A stretch of DNA of 64,000 bases from the NCBI RefSeq assembly GCF_029873635.1, contig NC_080420.1, positions 125,096,958 to 125,160,957 of the forward strand, in the 5' to 3' direction. Below, piece by piece: positions 36,839-48,029 of this stretch; the first letter of the stretch is position 1, and every line of letters starts with the position of its first letter. A program made the translations under genes and the position numbers. Under the pieces are notes generated by a model. The model saw only the letters and a program-made list of their open reading frames with translations, was not told the DNA's origin and did no database searches. The stretch is from Malania oleifera (taxonomy: Eukaryota; Streptophyta; Magnoliopsida; Santalales; Ximeniaceae).

Positions 36839-38010
36839 TATGGTATATAGGCAAAGTACACGTTTGAGGTTTTTTTTTTTTTTTTTTTTTATGCAAACTT
36901 ATTTTACACAAACAATTTGCTAAATCACACCCTACAACCAATAGAAACCACACAAACAACACAACGCATTAAAAAATAAATAAAATCTAAATCATACAAT
37001 TTTGGGTGTGAATCCAAGTTAGACTAAAATAAAAAAAAAAAAATGCAATAGTACTTTTTGAAGAAATTTGTATACTCCAAGATTTGCAAATGGAAAACAC
37101 AAAAATGCATATATTAAGCCTACAAATCATAAACACAAAATCTCCACTACTAACCAACTATTGGAAAAATAATAATAACAGTAATAAGAAAAGAAATAAT
37201 GAGAGGAGAAAATCTCAACAGTGGCAGAAACTAAAAGTTAATGACAACCGATTGAAAATACTACAATAAGTACCCTTTGGCACTAGAAATTTGATGCTGC
37301 TAACGAAAAATCAATCAAAGAGTAGCTACAAGGAATTGCAAGAATTCTTTAAAAATCAAAATTCACAATTCACATTCAAGATTAGTGAGGGAGTTTAGTA
37401 TATGATGCCAACATAACCTCTCATTAGACTCGCGCCCCCTCACAGATAACCTTAATCAAAGCTGGATGTTCTTTTTCGACATAATCTTGTGCTAAAATGT
37501 GCAATCATGTGTATTTTTTAATCAAAATTCTATTGACTCAAATCCTTTTGAAGAACTCTAAAATTTGACATTTCAAGAGACAGAAATACATTAAGTGCAA
37601 AAAAACAAAGAAATTTGACGATTTGATTTCTTCACTTCCAAGAAAATAAAATTCAGGAAGTGGGAATGTGTATGTAACTCAAGATTTTAGATTAGGTAAG
37701 TTAGATAACGAAGAAAAGAAAAAAAGAAGAGAAAAGCTCTACAAGATGACAAAGAAACTTGTAAAAACAACTACCTTGAAGAACACCAAAATGGAGATAG
37801 AAGGAAGAGAATGAAGGGCGGCGGACAAAGTCCAAGATGTCAAATTTCTTTACTACTATGATGAACGGCGGCAGAATTCAAACAAAAACTCATACAAGAA
37901 CTTCGATGAAATATCAAGAGAAATCAAGAAACTAAAATCGATGTGGGGAAGACGACAAGACACTCGGCAGAGGAACCACAAACTCGTCGAATAGTGCCAT
38001 GACACAGAAG
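36839..38010. other. Non-coding spacer
   Basis: A T22 run near 36868-36890, then A-rich DNA. No homology to a gene or element was recognised. The sequence continues after the solo LTR at 39494-39744. Confidence 0.6.
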
Positions 38011-39493
38011 TGTTGGCTTTTCTAGGTTTCATCTCTTTTTGATAATGACAAACCAAGGCATCTAATTGTGATACTAAGTGTGTTCACAAAAATTAAGGTA
38101 TTAAGCACAATAACATATGCAAATTGAAAAGCCTTGAAGCATACAAGACGATAATATTTGGCTATGAACATGGAGCTTAAAAGGACTAAACTTGAATACT
38201 ATGGGTATGATTATGAAGCTCTTGAAGTCCAAGCTCGAAGAAATTAAAAGAATTTATTTCATGTATTTTGCAAATAGGACTTATGTGAGTACACTATCAT
38301 TGATTATGTGAAAAAGCTCATAGGTGACCTTAGTTGGACCCTAGACACTCTATATTTCATTGAAAATCACTTTATAAATGTGTAAAATTTATTTTAAAAT
38401 GTTAAAATCATTTTCGGAATGAAAAACCACAAAACAAGATTCTCTAAATCCTTTTCTTTTTTTTTCCGCCACATTGATGAGCAATTTTTTCAATTAATAA
38501 TTTCTCTTCTTAAAAAATGTTCAACACAAAAGTTGAGGGATTTTTTCTTAGCTTTCTTTTGATACCAAGTTCGCCCTATATGGAGTTCTCTAGCAAAGCT
38601 TATGCCCCAAATACTAAAGGGTGCTCGCGGGTGAAATTGCCCAGAAATTCGGTCGACCGAAAATCATAGCAGAAGCGCCGTAATGGCCATAAAATGGCTA
38701 GTTTCAAAATAATTAATCAATTTCAAAGCCCAACGGTCATAAAACGACTAATAGACCATTTTGCCTATAAACACAAGGTTTTTAACTTGTTTTTGTAAGG
38801 GAAGAAAAGAGATATACATCTATTAAACACATCCGAAGTTTTTTATCCTTATTTGAAAAATCTTTTCAAGCACTTTAGAAATTCCTTGTTTATTTTTCAT
38901 GTGCTCACCTTATAGATACTCCTTGAGCTTCATTCATAATCTTTTGATAATGTATTAGCGTGGCATTCTTATTGTACTTATTCACTCAATTAAGGAGCAC
39001 TCATTGTACACTTTTGATTCTTCATTCTACAACGACGGTTCAGGTGTGAATCGTATCAAGCAAGGGTATACTGCTTGAAGAGGCATCTCCGCCTAGTTAA
39101 GGAGGGATTGTAAAGGCATCTCCGCCTGGTTAAGGAGGGATTGTAAAGGCATCTCTACCTGGTTAAGGAGGGATTGTAAAGGCATCTCCACAGAGTGAAG
39201 GAGAGAGGTAGCTCCGCCTATTGAAGGAGCGGATAATGAAATCCTCAAGTGGTTTTCTTGAGGCAAGGATGTAGGCTGGGATTGTCAAACCTTGTAAAAA
39301 TACAAATTTTTATTCTCTTCCCTAATCTCTTTAAATTAAGCACACTTATATTTGTTCATACTTATTGTGAATATTGATTGCATTTGCGTGAGTAAATCAC
39401 GTGCTAAAATTGTGAGTATAATTGTTAAGTATTTGTATAAATTTTTTAAATACCCAATTCACCCCCCCTCTTGGGACTACACCATTTCTAACA
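38011..39493 (+). mobile_element. Solo LTR, copia (Sirevirus-like), 1483 bp
   Basis: Starts TGTTGGCTTTTCTAGG and ends GGGACTACACCATTTCTAACA-like (TG...CA), flanked by AGAAG (38006-38010) and GGAAG (39494-39498), a 5-bp duplication with one mismatch. The TTTTTGATAATGACAAACCA start and the CACCCCCCCTCTTGGG end are, from memory, typical of long copia LTRs of the Maximus/SIRE type. No internal domain is present on either side, so it is a solo LTR left by recombination between two LTRs. Confidence 0.82.
39080..39235 (+). repeat. Tandem array in the solo LTR
   Basis: Three to four copies of a 38-bp unit AGGCATCTCCGCCTGGTTAA + GGAGGGATTGTAA, then two weaker copies (CATCTCCACAGAG, TAGCTCCGCCTATTGAAGGAG). 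The CTCCGCC...GGAGGGAT halves can pair. Confidence 0.9.
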
Positions 39494-39849
39494 GGAAGAA
39501 CTCACAAGCTTTCTTGAAACCATGAGAGAGAGAGAGAGAGAGACTACACACTTTGATTCTAGTTTTCAAAGTGTAGATCTGCAACTAAGGCCTCCAATTC
39601 AATTTAACCAAATGCAGATTTTTATTTTCAGTCAACTCCATTTCCATCGAAAAAACACTATGCTCCTAGATCTTACATGATTTCTCCCATCCCCAAAATG
39701 AGATTAGTAATTTGAAAAGGTTTATTCTCTATGCCACAAATAGTTGTAGACACCTCAATTTTAACCAGACCTCTTTTTTTCTCTCTAAGCAGATCCTTCA
39801 TAATAAGAAGTCGACTTTGCATCCTGAGAATTTGAGGATCCTTTTTGAA

Positions 39850-40135
39850 AGTCCAATTGAGTCCTTTTGAAAGCCGTTTTATCGAGTCCTGTTATTAAAT
39901 CCATGGTAATTTAAATTGAGTTCTTTTTTCAAGTCCTGGGTACCTGATTGAAATCTCGGTTTTCTTAAATCCTTATTATTGAGTCCCTTATTTCTTAAAA
40001 TTGAGTCCCTTATTTTTTAAAATTCAGTCCCTTATTTTGAAAAAAATTGAGTCCCTGCTATTTTAAATTAAGTCCCTTTTATTTTTATTTTTTTAAATTG
40101 AGTCTTTTTTAAAAAAAAATTGAGTCCAGGTCCAT
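39850..40135 (+). repeat. Degenerate GAGTCC minisatellite
   Basis: About ten spaced copies of AAATTGAGTCCCTTATTTT and shortened forms (GAGTCCTTTT, CAGTCCCTTA, AAGTCCCTTTT), period about 20-30 bp. Confidence 0.85.
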
Positions 40136-40371
40136 CTGTTTCCAAGAATTAAGTTCATTTTTTAACGGGACCTCTCCTTTATTTTTGGGGGATAAAAATT
40201 GGGCAATTAAATGGAATGCATGGCCCATGCAAAGTTGGCCCATAAACACATGCAACCATGAGGCTAGGGCAATCAAAGGGGGTCCATGGCCCATGAAAAT
40301 AAAGGCTCATGCAAACAAAATAGATGGGAGGCACTCTCAAAAGAAGTTTTAGGGTTCTAGTGTAGGGTCTT

Positions 40372-40447
40372 GGGCACACACACACACAACAAGAAGAGCT
40401 GCAGCTGCAGCCCCTCCTTGCTCCAACAGCAGCTCCCCTCCCTGCAG

Positions 40448-40483
<36 letters not shown>

Positions 40484-40610
40484 CACACACACACACAACA
40501 AGAAGAGCTGCAGCCGCAGCCCCTCCTTGCTCCGACAGCAGCTCCCCTCCCTGCACCCCCCTCCTCACTGCAGCCCCTCCTCACGGCAACCACCATCTCC
40601 ACTCCACAGC
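40372..40610 (+). repeat. Duplicated (CA)n-GCAGC block with (CT)n between
   Basis: GGGCACACACACACACAACA followed by AGAAGAGCTGCAGC and CCCCTCCTTGCTCC occurs at about 40372 and again at 40481, separated by a (CT)18 run. Cys-, Pro- and Ser-rich frames on both strands over this block are products of the repeat. Confidence 0.88.
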
Positions 40611-40739
40611 CACCCCACAGCCACCCCAGCTCCACTCCACAGCAGCCCCTCCTCACGGCTTGCTCCAACACGGCCACAGCCCTGCAGCCCAGCCACCACA
40701 CCAACCTCACTCTCCAATCCTTCTCCAAAGGCAAGGTTT

Positions 40740-41925
40740 CTAATACATATTAGTCATTGTTTTCTCTTGTTATTATTGTGTTGTGTTATGGTGTTTTTAT
40801 TATTATTAGGTTTTTGATGTTATTATTAATTGTATTCATATGATTTATTACTGTTTTTTTTTATTATGGTCATGTTATTATTATTATTATTATTTTATAC
40901 TATTATTAGGGTTTTTTTATTGTCATTATTATTGTATGTATGTTCTATTTATATTAGGTTTTTAATTATTGTCATATGTGATATTATGTTGGGTTTTGAT
41001 TATTTGCATGATATTTTTATTGTAATTATGTGATATTATTATTAGGGTTGTGATTATTGTATATTATGGTTAGGTTTTAATAATTTAGTTGTGATATTTT
41101 TAGGGTTGTGATTATTATATGCATGTTAGTTGTGATTATTATGTTTAGGGTTTTGATTATTTGCATGTTATTTTTATTGTAGTTATGTGATATTATTATT
41201 AGGGTTGTGATCATTATATATTATGTTTAGGGCTTTGATTATTTAGTTAGGGGATATTTTTGGGGTTGTAATTATTGTCATATGTGATATTATTTTTAGG
41301 GTTTTGATTAATGTCATATTATTATATTTATTTGATATTAGTTTTTAGGTTTTTAATTATTGTCATATTATGGTGTTATTATTTATGTGATATTTTTAAG
41401 GTTTTGATTATTTTCATGTTATTATTGTATTTATGTGATATTATTTTTAGGTTTTTAATTATTGCCATATTATGGTATTAGTATTACGCAGTTTATTATT
41501 ATGGTATAATTATTATGTATATTATGGTAGTTTATATTATGATAGTTTGAATTATGGTAGTTTATTATATATTATGGTAGTTTATGGTGTATTATGGTAT
41601 TCTTATTAGTATATTTAGTATTACTATTACTTATTATGGTGTGATAAGTATTTTAATATATTTAGTATTACTTATTATGGTATTTTAGTATTTTAGTATA
41701 TGTAGTATTACTTATTATAGTATATATAGTATTACTTATTATGGTATTTAAGTAATTTAATTTATGTAGTATGACTTATTATGGTATTTTAGTATTTTAA
41801 TATATTTAGTATTACTTATTATCGCATTTTAGTATTTTAATGCACATAGTATTACTTATCATGGTATATTTAGTATAACTTATTATGGTATTTTTAGTAT
41901 TTGAGTATATGCATTGTGTAACTAA
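40740..41925 (+). repeat. AT-rich degenerate repeats (TTATTATGGTATT type)
   Basis: Built from short words TTATTATTATT, GTTTTGATTATT and, from 41500, ACTTATTATGGTATTTTAGT repeated roughly every 40 bp. The same words continue at 48030-48130 after the copia, which confirms that the copia split this array. Confidence 0.8.
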
Positions 41926-41930
41926 TTATG

Positions 41931-42302
41931 TGTTATGAAAAATAGGATTATGGGAAAAGTGGATGTCACCCCATCTTCCACCACTATGTTTTTCACCCCA
42001 ATAAATGTAATGTTATTCATATTGCCCTATAAAAGGGCACCCTACCCCCACATTTGTAACATATATCATCGCATGCTTGAATACCCGCATGCAAGTAAGT
42101 ATGGTATATTGAAAGAAGAGGAGAGATAAAGATAAGGTAGAGATATCTTGTACAAGGCCGATTCCATATCATATTGTAATTCCTCCTGTGATAGTGAAGT
42201 TTTGATCCCATCTGCCCGTGGAGTAGGCATAGCTGAACCACGTAAATTTCTGTCTCGTCTCTATTTATTTATTTTCCTATATTTTCTGCATCTTGTATAA
42301 CA
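41931..42302 (+). repeat. 5' LTR of the 41.9-48.0 kb copia element
   Basis: Starts TGTTATGAAAAATAGG and ends CTTGTATAACA. It has a TATA-like CCCTATAAAAGGGCACCC near 42023-42040, a likely promoter, and AACCACGTAAATTTCTGTCT near the end. Confidence 0.94.
42026..42036 (+). promoter_or_regulatory. Probable LTR TATA box
   Basis: CCTATAAAAGG stands inside the 5' LTR about 100 bp from its start, and the same CCTATAAAAG is kept in the 3' LTR near 47742. The fit to a plant TATA box and its conservation between the LTRs support it. Confidence 0.65.
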
Positions 42303-42320
42303 TGTTATCAGCACGAGACT
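42303..42320 (+). promoter_or_regulatory. Primer binding site
   Basis: TGTTATCAGCACGAGACT abuts the LTR. It resembles the plant initiator-tRNA-Met primer site (TGGTATCAGAGC) with a longer variant tail. The tRNA used is inferred. Confidence 0.7.
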
Positions 42321-42479
42321 CTAACCAACTAACATATTTCTTTAATTCTTATTTAATTCACGAGACTCTAACCAACTAATATATTTCTATATATTTATAC
42401 CGCCTTAACAGGCGGTTTTATTTATGTTTATACCAGCTTAATGGTCGGTTTTAAATCTGTAGCGCATATATATATATAT

Positions 42480-42895
42480 AAACTACCAATCTTCAGAAGA
42501 GATGGTATAATAGTCCTCTTGAAGAGACTATGTATTTAAATCTTCCGTATATATATCTCCCGAAAAGATAGTCCTCCTAAAGAGGCTTTATATTTAAATC
42601 TCTCATTTACATATTTAAATCTCCCGAAGAGATAGTCCTCCTGAAGAGGCAATATATTTAAATTTTTCATCTATATTTTTAACCTCCCGAAAAGATGTTA
42701 AATTTGACATCCTGAAGAGATAAAACATTTATTCTCCATATGAAATAGTATATTTAACCTCCGAAAGAAGTGTTAAATTATTACTCAATTTAATATCGTA
42801 AATTTGAATCATACTCCTGAAGAGTACAAATTGAGAAAAATAAAATAATATTCCTGAAAAAACATATTTAAGTACCCTAGAAGGGTGGAAATACT
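42480..42895 (+). repeat. Array of short palindromes in the copia leader
   Basis: About a dozen imperfect copies of self-complementary words of the type CCTCCTGAAGAGG (also CTCCCGAAGAG, CCTCTTGAAGAG, ATCCTGAAGAGAT, ACTCCTGAAGAGT), spaced 25-45 bp apart by AT-rich DNA with TATATTTAAAT. Each could fold as a small stem-loop in the RNA. The region lies between primer site and gag, where packaging and dimerisation signals are expected. Confidence 0.8.
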
Positions 42896-42973
42896 ATTAT
42901 ATTATTATCTCAGTTTTATTTTAGTTTTTACATTTTGTTTTCTAAATTGCTTTATTATTGTTAATTTATTCAA

Positions 42974-43985
42974 ATGTCGAACCTAAGCAAAGTTGAATTT
43001 GTTCCCTTGATATCAAAGGCAACAATTATTTATCATGGATTCTTGAGATACTCATCTAAATGCAACGAACTTGGGAGATACTATTTTAGATGGAAATACT
43101 GCGTCCTTGCAGGATCGCGCAAAAGTTATAATCTTCCTCCGTCATCATTTAAATGAAGAATTAAAGACTGAATACCTCACTTGTTAAAGACCCACTTATC
43201 CTATGGAAAAATTTAAAGGATAGATTTGACCACTAGAAAACTGTGATTTTACCAAAAGCTCAATATGAATGGTTGCACCTAAGGTTGCAAGACTTTAAAA
43301 CAGTCGGTGAGTATAACTCAGCTCTGCATAAGATTAGCTCGAAGCTAAAATTATGTGGTGAAAATATTGCTAATGAAGACATCCTAGAAAAAACTTTTGC
43401 TACTTTCCATCCCACTAATGTGCTCCTACAGCAGTAATATAGGGAAAGAAAATTTACTAAATTTTATGAACTAATATCATGTCTTCTTGTCACTGAGCAA
43501 AATAACGAGCTTTTGATGAAAAATCACCATACTCGTCTAACTGGTTCGACCCCATTCCTTGAAGTGAAAATGAATACATCTCGTGGTCGAGGACGAGGCC
43601 GCAGGCATGGTCGTGGGCATGGTCATGATCGAAATCATCACTGGCACCAACGTGAGGCTACAATCCCCCAAAAGAGTGATAACCCCCAAAAGAGGGATGG
43701 CCCCCAGAAGCGGGCAAATGATCAAAATCAGTGACCTAGGCAACATGAAATTGAATGTTATAGATGCGGAGGAAAAGGTCATTGGTCGCGTACCTGTCGT
43801 ACGCCAAGGCACTTGGTAGATCTATACCAAGCATCTATAAAAGAAAAGGAAAAAACTAAAGAGGTTGTAACAAATTTTGCTAATAATGTTGTTCCAATAG
43901 ATGCTGGACCATCCAATTCTGTTTATCTTGATGTTACTGATTTTCTTGCAAATTCAGAAGAAAATAAGGATGTAATATTTTAGGA
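42974..43985 (+). pseudogene. Copia gag, broken
   Basis: The ATG at 42974 starts MSNLSKVEFVPL; frameshifts follow at once. The capsid-like block (QYEWLHLRLQDFKTVGEYNS) is open at 43243-43437. Then come LISCLLVTEQNNELLMKNHH, an Arg/Gly/His-rich basic stretch, and a zinc knuckle CYRCGGKGHWSRTC near 43755-43800. Several stops and at least three shifts. Confidence 0.9.
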
Positions 43986-44067
43986 TATATAGGAAGTAAT
44001 ATTATATTTTGATAAATTGTTGCTATGATCAATTATAGTAATGAGTTTTTAAAATATTTGTTGTAGT

Positions 44068-44781
44068 GTGAATTGTCTTAAAGCTTTGATCAATTCTAAG
44101 ACATCTTTAGAAGAAGTTTGTTTAGCTAACAATGTTGCAACACACACAATTCTTCGAGATAGGATATATTTCTATTACTTGAATATATCTTCAACAAATG
44201 TTAATACAATATTTGGTTCTTCAAATTTGATTGAAGCCTCCAGAAGAGCTAATATAAAGTTACACAATGGTACCTTATTACAAATTAATGAAACTTTATA
44301 TTCTAGCAAATCCAAAAAAAATCTGTTAAGCTTTAAAGATTTAAGACTTAATGGATATCACATTGAAACTACAAATGAAGGCAGTAAAAAATTCCTTTAT
44401 ATTACTTCTATTGTTTCTAGGAAGAAACAAATTTTAGAAAAGCTACCAACTTTATTTTCTGGATTGTATTATACAAAGATTAAAGCAGTTAAATCATATA
44501 ATGTCTTGCACCAAAAGTGCAATGACCCAAAGTTACTTACACTTTGGCATGATCGTCTTGGACATCCTGGAGATTTAATGATGCAAAGAATCATTGAGAA
44601 TTCACATGGTCATCCACTACAGAACCAGAAGATTCTTTTATCAAATGATTTCATGTGTACTGCTTGTTCTGAAGGGAAATTAATTGTCAAACCATCAGTT
44701 TCAAAAGTAAGTCTTGCATCACCCAGTTTCTTACAGAGAATTCATGGTGATATATGCAGACCAATACATCCACCATCTTGA
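44068..44781 (+). pseudogene. Copia protease, pre-integrase and integrase N-terminus
   Basis: The 238-codon frame reads EEVCLANNVATHTILRDRIY where the family has an Asp-Ser-Ala/Gly-Thr-Thr active site before HTILR, so the catalytic Asp is lost. It continues with the pre-integrase LTLWHDRLGHPGDLMMQRII (His and Cys zinc residues, FMCTACSEGK) and ends at a stop just after IHGDICRPIHPPS, which includes the first integrase Asp. Confidence 0.9.
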
Positions 44782-45710
44782 CCATTTAGATATTTTATCG
44801 TCTTAATTGATGCATCTAATAGATGGTCACATGTTTCTCTACTTTCTACTTGTAACATTGCATTTTCCAGACTTCTTTCTCAACTGATTAGATTACGAGC
44901 TCATTTCCCAATTATCCAATTAAATCAATTTGTTTGGATAATGCTGGCCTATTTACATCCCAAACTTTTGATAACTATTGCATGTCACTTGGAATAGATG
45001 TTGAGCATCCCGTTGCTCATACCCATACACAAAATGGTTTAGATGAATCTTTTATTAAGAGACTTCAACTCATTGCCAAACTTATGACTATGAGAACTAA
45101 ATTACCTTTATCTGTTTGGGGACATGCTATTTTTCATGTTGCATGTTTAGTTCGTATAGAGCCAATTGCATACAATAATCTTTCACCCATGCAATTAGTT
45201 TCTGGGCAACAACCTGATATTTCTTATTTAAGAACTTTTGGTTGTGCAATATATGTTCCTATTGCCCCTCCTCAAAGAACTAAAAGGAGTCATCAACGTA
45301 AGTTTGGCATCTATATTGGTTTTGATTCCCCTTCTATTATTAGATATCTTGAACCTTCAACAAGTGATTTGTTTAAAACACGGTTTCAAGATTGTCATTT
45401 TGATAAAGCAGTATTCCCTACATTAGGGGGAGCTAAATCAGTGCCTGAAGCACAACATAAAACCACGTGGAATGCCATGAGTTTATCTCATTTAGATTCT
45501 CGTACAAATCAAAGTGAACTTGAAGTTCAGAAGATTCTCTATTTGCAAGGGATTGCAAATCAATTACCAGATTCTTTTGTAGATACCAAGGTCATAGTAA
45601 AATCTCATATACCTGCTGCAAATATTCCAGCACGTATTGATGTCCTTGAAGGACAACAACCGGCTAATGAACCTAACCACAAGTTAAGTGTGGAAGGTTT
45701 GTTGGTGTAA
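44782..45710 (+). pseudogene. Copia integrase core and C-terminus
   Basis: A frameshift near 44900 leads into the frame 44934-45710. LDNAGLFTSQTFDNYC carries the second catalytic Asp. HTQNGLDESFIKRLQLIAK carries the Glu. RTFGCAIYVPIAPPQRTK, RKFGIYIGFDSP and LEPSTSDLFKTRFQDCHFD are the conserved C-terminal blocks. Confidence 0.9.
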
Positions 45711-45771
45711 AGATAAAACTCCTAGAAGGAGAAGATTGAAATCTGTAAACACTCCATAAGAGGATACAGAG

Positions 45772-45963
45772 GTGGATAATTCATTCGACATTCACAAACT
45801 CATTTCTCCTGAAAATGAAATCCCTATTATAAAACCTCCTAAAGAGGAACCTCCTGAAGAGGAGTCTCCTGAAGAGAAAACTCCTGAAGAGATATCCCTT
45901 GAAAAGGGACATGTACCTGGAAATAATAATGAGATCTCAATTCATTACACAGGAGAAATGTGA
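45772..45963 (+). pseudogene. Glu/Pro-rich polyprotein spacer
   Basis: PKEEPPEEESPEEKTPEEIS is encoded by tandem copies of CCTCCTGAAGAGGA-like DNA. This is the same word as in the leader palindromes. It lies between integrase and reverse transcriptase. Confidence 0.7.
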
Positions 45964-46029
45964 GATAAAAATAAAGTTCTTGTCAACAACACATTTGCAT
46001 ATGCAGTAGCTACTAACATTACCAGAAGT

Positions 46030-46744
46030 AATGAGGATCTTGAACATAAATTTGTTAATGAATGTCGATATAGAAGTGATTGGTCAAAATGGAAAGAGGT
46101 TATTACATCAGAATTAAACTCTACCAAAAAGAGAAGTTTTTGGACCTGTAGTCCAAACACTAGAAGATGTCCAACCCGTTGGATACAAATGAATATTTGT
46201 GTGCAAGCGAAATGAAAATAATGAAATTATTCAGTATAAAGCAAGGCTTGTGGCACAAGGTTTCTTGCAGAAACCTAGAATTGATTATAAGGAGACATAT
46301 TCTACCGTAATAGATGGAATCACATTCAAATTTTTAATTGGGCTAGCAGTCGCTGAACGACTGAACATGTGTCTTATGGACGTAGTAACAGCATACCTAT
46401 ATGGATCGTTGAATAATGAAATTTATATGAGAATCCCTGAAAGATTTAAAATGCTTAAAGCAAAACCCACAAATTTATATTCAATTAAACTTCAACGTTC
46501 TTTATATGGATTAAAGCAATCTGGACGCACGTGGTACAATCGATTAAGTGAGTACCTTGTGAAAGATTGTTTCATAAATGATCTAATTTTTCCATGCGTT
46601 TTTATTAAAAGATCAGAATCCGGATTTACTATAATTGTTGTTTATGTTGATGATTTGAATTTAGTTGGGACTCCTGAAGAGCTCACTAAAGTTGCTAATT
46701 ATTTAATGGCGGAATTTGAAATGGCCTATAGATTGAACATGTAA
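46030..46744 (+). pseudogene. Copia reverse transcriptase, broken
   Basis: The N-terminal part (SDWSKWKEVITSELNST) is in one frame up to about 46130. The frame 46199-46744 has [57 protein letters not shown] and the intact catalytic box VVYVDDLNLVGTPEEL. It stops at 46744 in the connection region. Confidence 0.92.
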
Positions 46745-47635
46745 ATGGTGGAATTTTTGTTCATCAATCTAAATATACTAAGAGGGTACTAAGGCAATTC
46801 TATATGGATAAAGTTCATCCTTTGGGATCTCCAATGATAGTGCGATCACTTGATGTGAAGAAGGATCCATTTCAACCTCATGATGAGGGGGTGGTATTAC
46901 ATGGTCCTGAAGTACCATATTTAAGCACTATCAGCTCTCTAATGTATCTGGCCAATTGTACAAGACCCGACATTGCATTTACTGTAAATCTACTAGCAAG
47001 ATACAGTTCTGCTCCTACTCGGCAGCATTGGAATGGAATTAAGCACATTCTGTGCTATTTGAGAGGTACATGTGATTTGGGTTTATTCTACTCATTTGAC
47101 TCCAAATCTCAATTAGTAAGATATGCAAATGCTGGATATCTATCTGATCCTCACAATGTTAAATCTCAAACTAGATATGTATTTCTTTACGAAAAAATTG
47201 CTATATCTTGGAAATCAGTAAAACAGACGATTACAGCAGCATACTCCAATCATTATGAAGTAGTAGCTATCCATGAAGCTAGTAGAGAATGTATGTGACT
47301 TTGATCAATGATTTCTCATATCCAAGCAAATTGTAGTCTTCAATCAATCAAGAATATTCCAATAGTTTTATATGAAGACAACGCTGCACATATAGCTCAA
47401 CTAAGAGGATGATATATAAAGGGTGACAGAACAAAGCATATCTCTCCAAAATTCTTCTATACACATGAACTCCAAAAGAATGATGATATAGATGTTTAGC
47501 AGATCTGATCAAGTAATAATCTAGCAAATTTGTTCACCAAAACTTTGCCTATTACAACATTCAAGAAATTGGTTAATCTCATCGGAATGAGACACCTTAA
47601 AGATCTTAGCAGAAGTAGTTAATATATGAGTGACA
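46745..47635 (+). pseudogene. Copia connection and RNase H, broken
   Basis: The frame 46804-47298 has YLSTISSLMYLANCTRPDIA and AISWKSVKQTITAAYSNHYE, where TAAYSNHYE replaces the usual SSNHAE; the first Asp (YANAGYLSDP) is Asn. Further on, VLYEDNAAHIAQLR and RTKHISPKFFYTHELQKN are readable past stops up to 47560, then FTKTLPITTFKKLVNLIGMR to the end. Confidence 0.9.
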
Positions 47636-47647
47636 TCCAAGGGGGAG

Positions 47648-48029
47648 TGTCATGAAAAATAGGATTATGGGAAAAGTGGATGTCACCCCATCTTCCAACA
47701 CTTTGGTTTTCACCGCAATAAGTATAATGTTATCCATATTGCCCTATAAAAGAGCACCCTACCCCTCACATTTGTAACATATATCATTGCATGCTTGAAT
47801 ACTCACTTGCATGCTTGAAGTAAGAAGGTTATATAGAAAGAAGATGAGAGATAAAGAGAAGGTAGAGCTATCTTGTACAAGGCCGGTTACATATCGTACT
47901 GTAACTCCTCTCGTGATAGTGAAGTTTTTATCCCATCCGCCCTTGGAGTAGACATAGCCGAACCACATAAATTTCTATCTCATCTCTATTTATTTATTTT
48001 TCTATTTATTTTCTGCATCATTTATAACA
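47648..48029 (+). repeat. 3' LTR of the 41.9-48.0 kb copia element
   Basis: 382 bp, TGTCATGAAAAATAGG ... CATTTATAACA, then the target duplication TTATG. It differs from the 5' LTR by many substitutions and a few short indels (for example in the GCATGCTTGAA stretch near 47790-47820), so insertion is not recent. Confidence 0.94.

Larger units (their letters stand above)
39745..41925 (+). mobile_element. Gypsy-like solo LTR, left part
   Basis: Starts TGTAGACACCTCAATTTTAA, a start I recall from large gypsy (Tat/Ogre-type) LTRs of dicots. It is interrupted at 41926-41930 by a copia element and resumes at 48030. The outer 5-bp flanks are ATAGT (39740-39744) and ACAGT (48623-48627), one mismatch. 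Without the copia the LTR is about 2.8 kb. No gypsy coding region lies next to it, so it is most likely a solo LTR. It contains GAGTCC repeats, a CA/CT-rich duplication and a long ATT-rich part. Confidence 0.75.
41931..48029 (+). mobile_element. Full-length copia retrotransposon, 6.1 kb, inactive
   Basis: LTRs 41931-42302 (372 bp) and 47648-48029 (382 bp), with a perfect target duplication TTATG (41926-41930 and 48030-48034). Primer site at 42303 (TGTTATCAGCACGAGACT); polypurine tract CAAGGGGGAG just before 47648. Order on plus: long leader with palindromes, gag with zinc knuckle, protease and pre-integrase, integrase, Glu/Pro spacer, reverse transcriptase, RNase H. Stops and frameshifts break all domains. 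It sits inside the ATT-rich part of a gypsy-like solo LTR. Confidence 0.95.

Noticed and set aside
39080-39235. CRISPR-like regular repeat
   Set aside because: Units are directly adjacent without unique spacers, lie in a plant LTR, and no cas gene is present.
40179-40753. Cys-, Ser- and Arg-rich frames up to 129 codons on both strands
   Set aside because: Products of (CA)n, (CT)n and GCAGC repeats; the same repeat is open in several frames.
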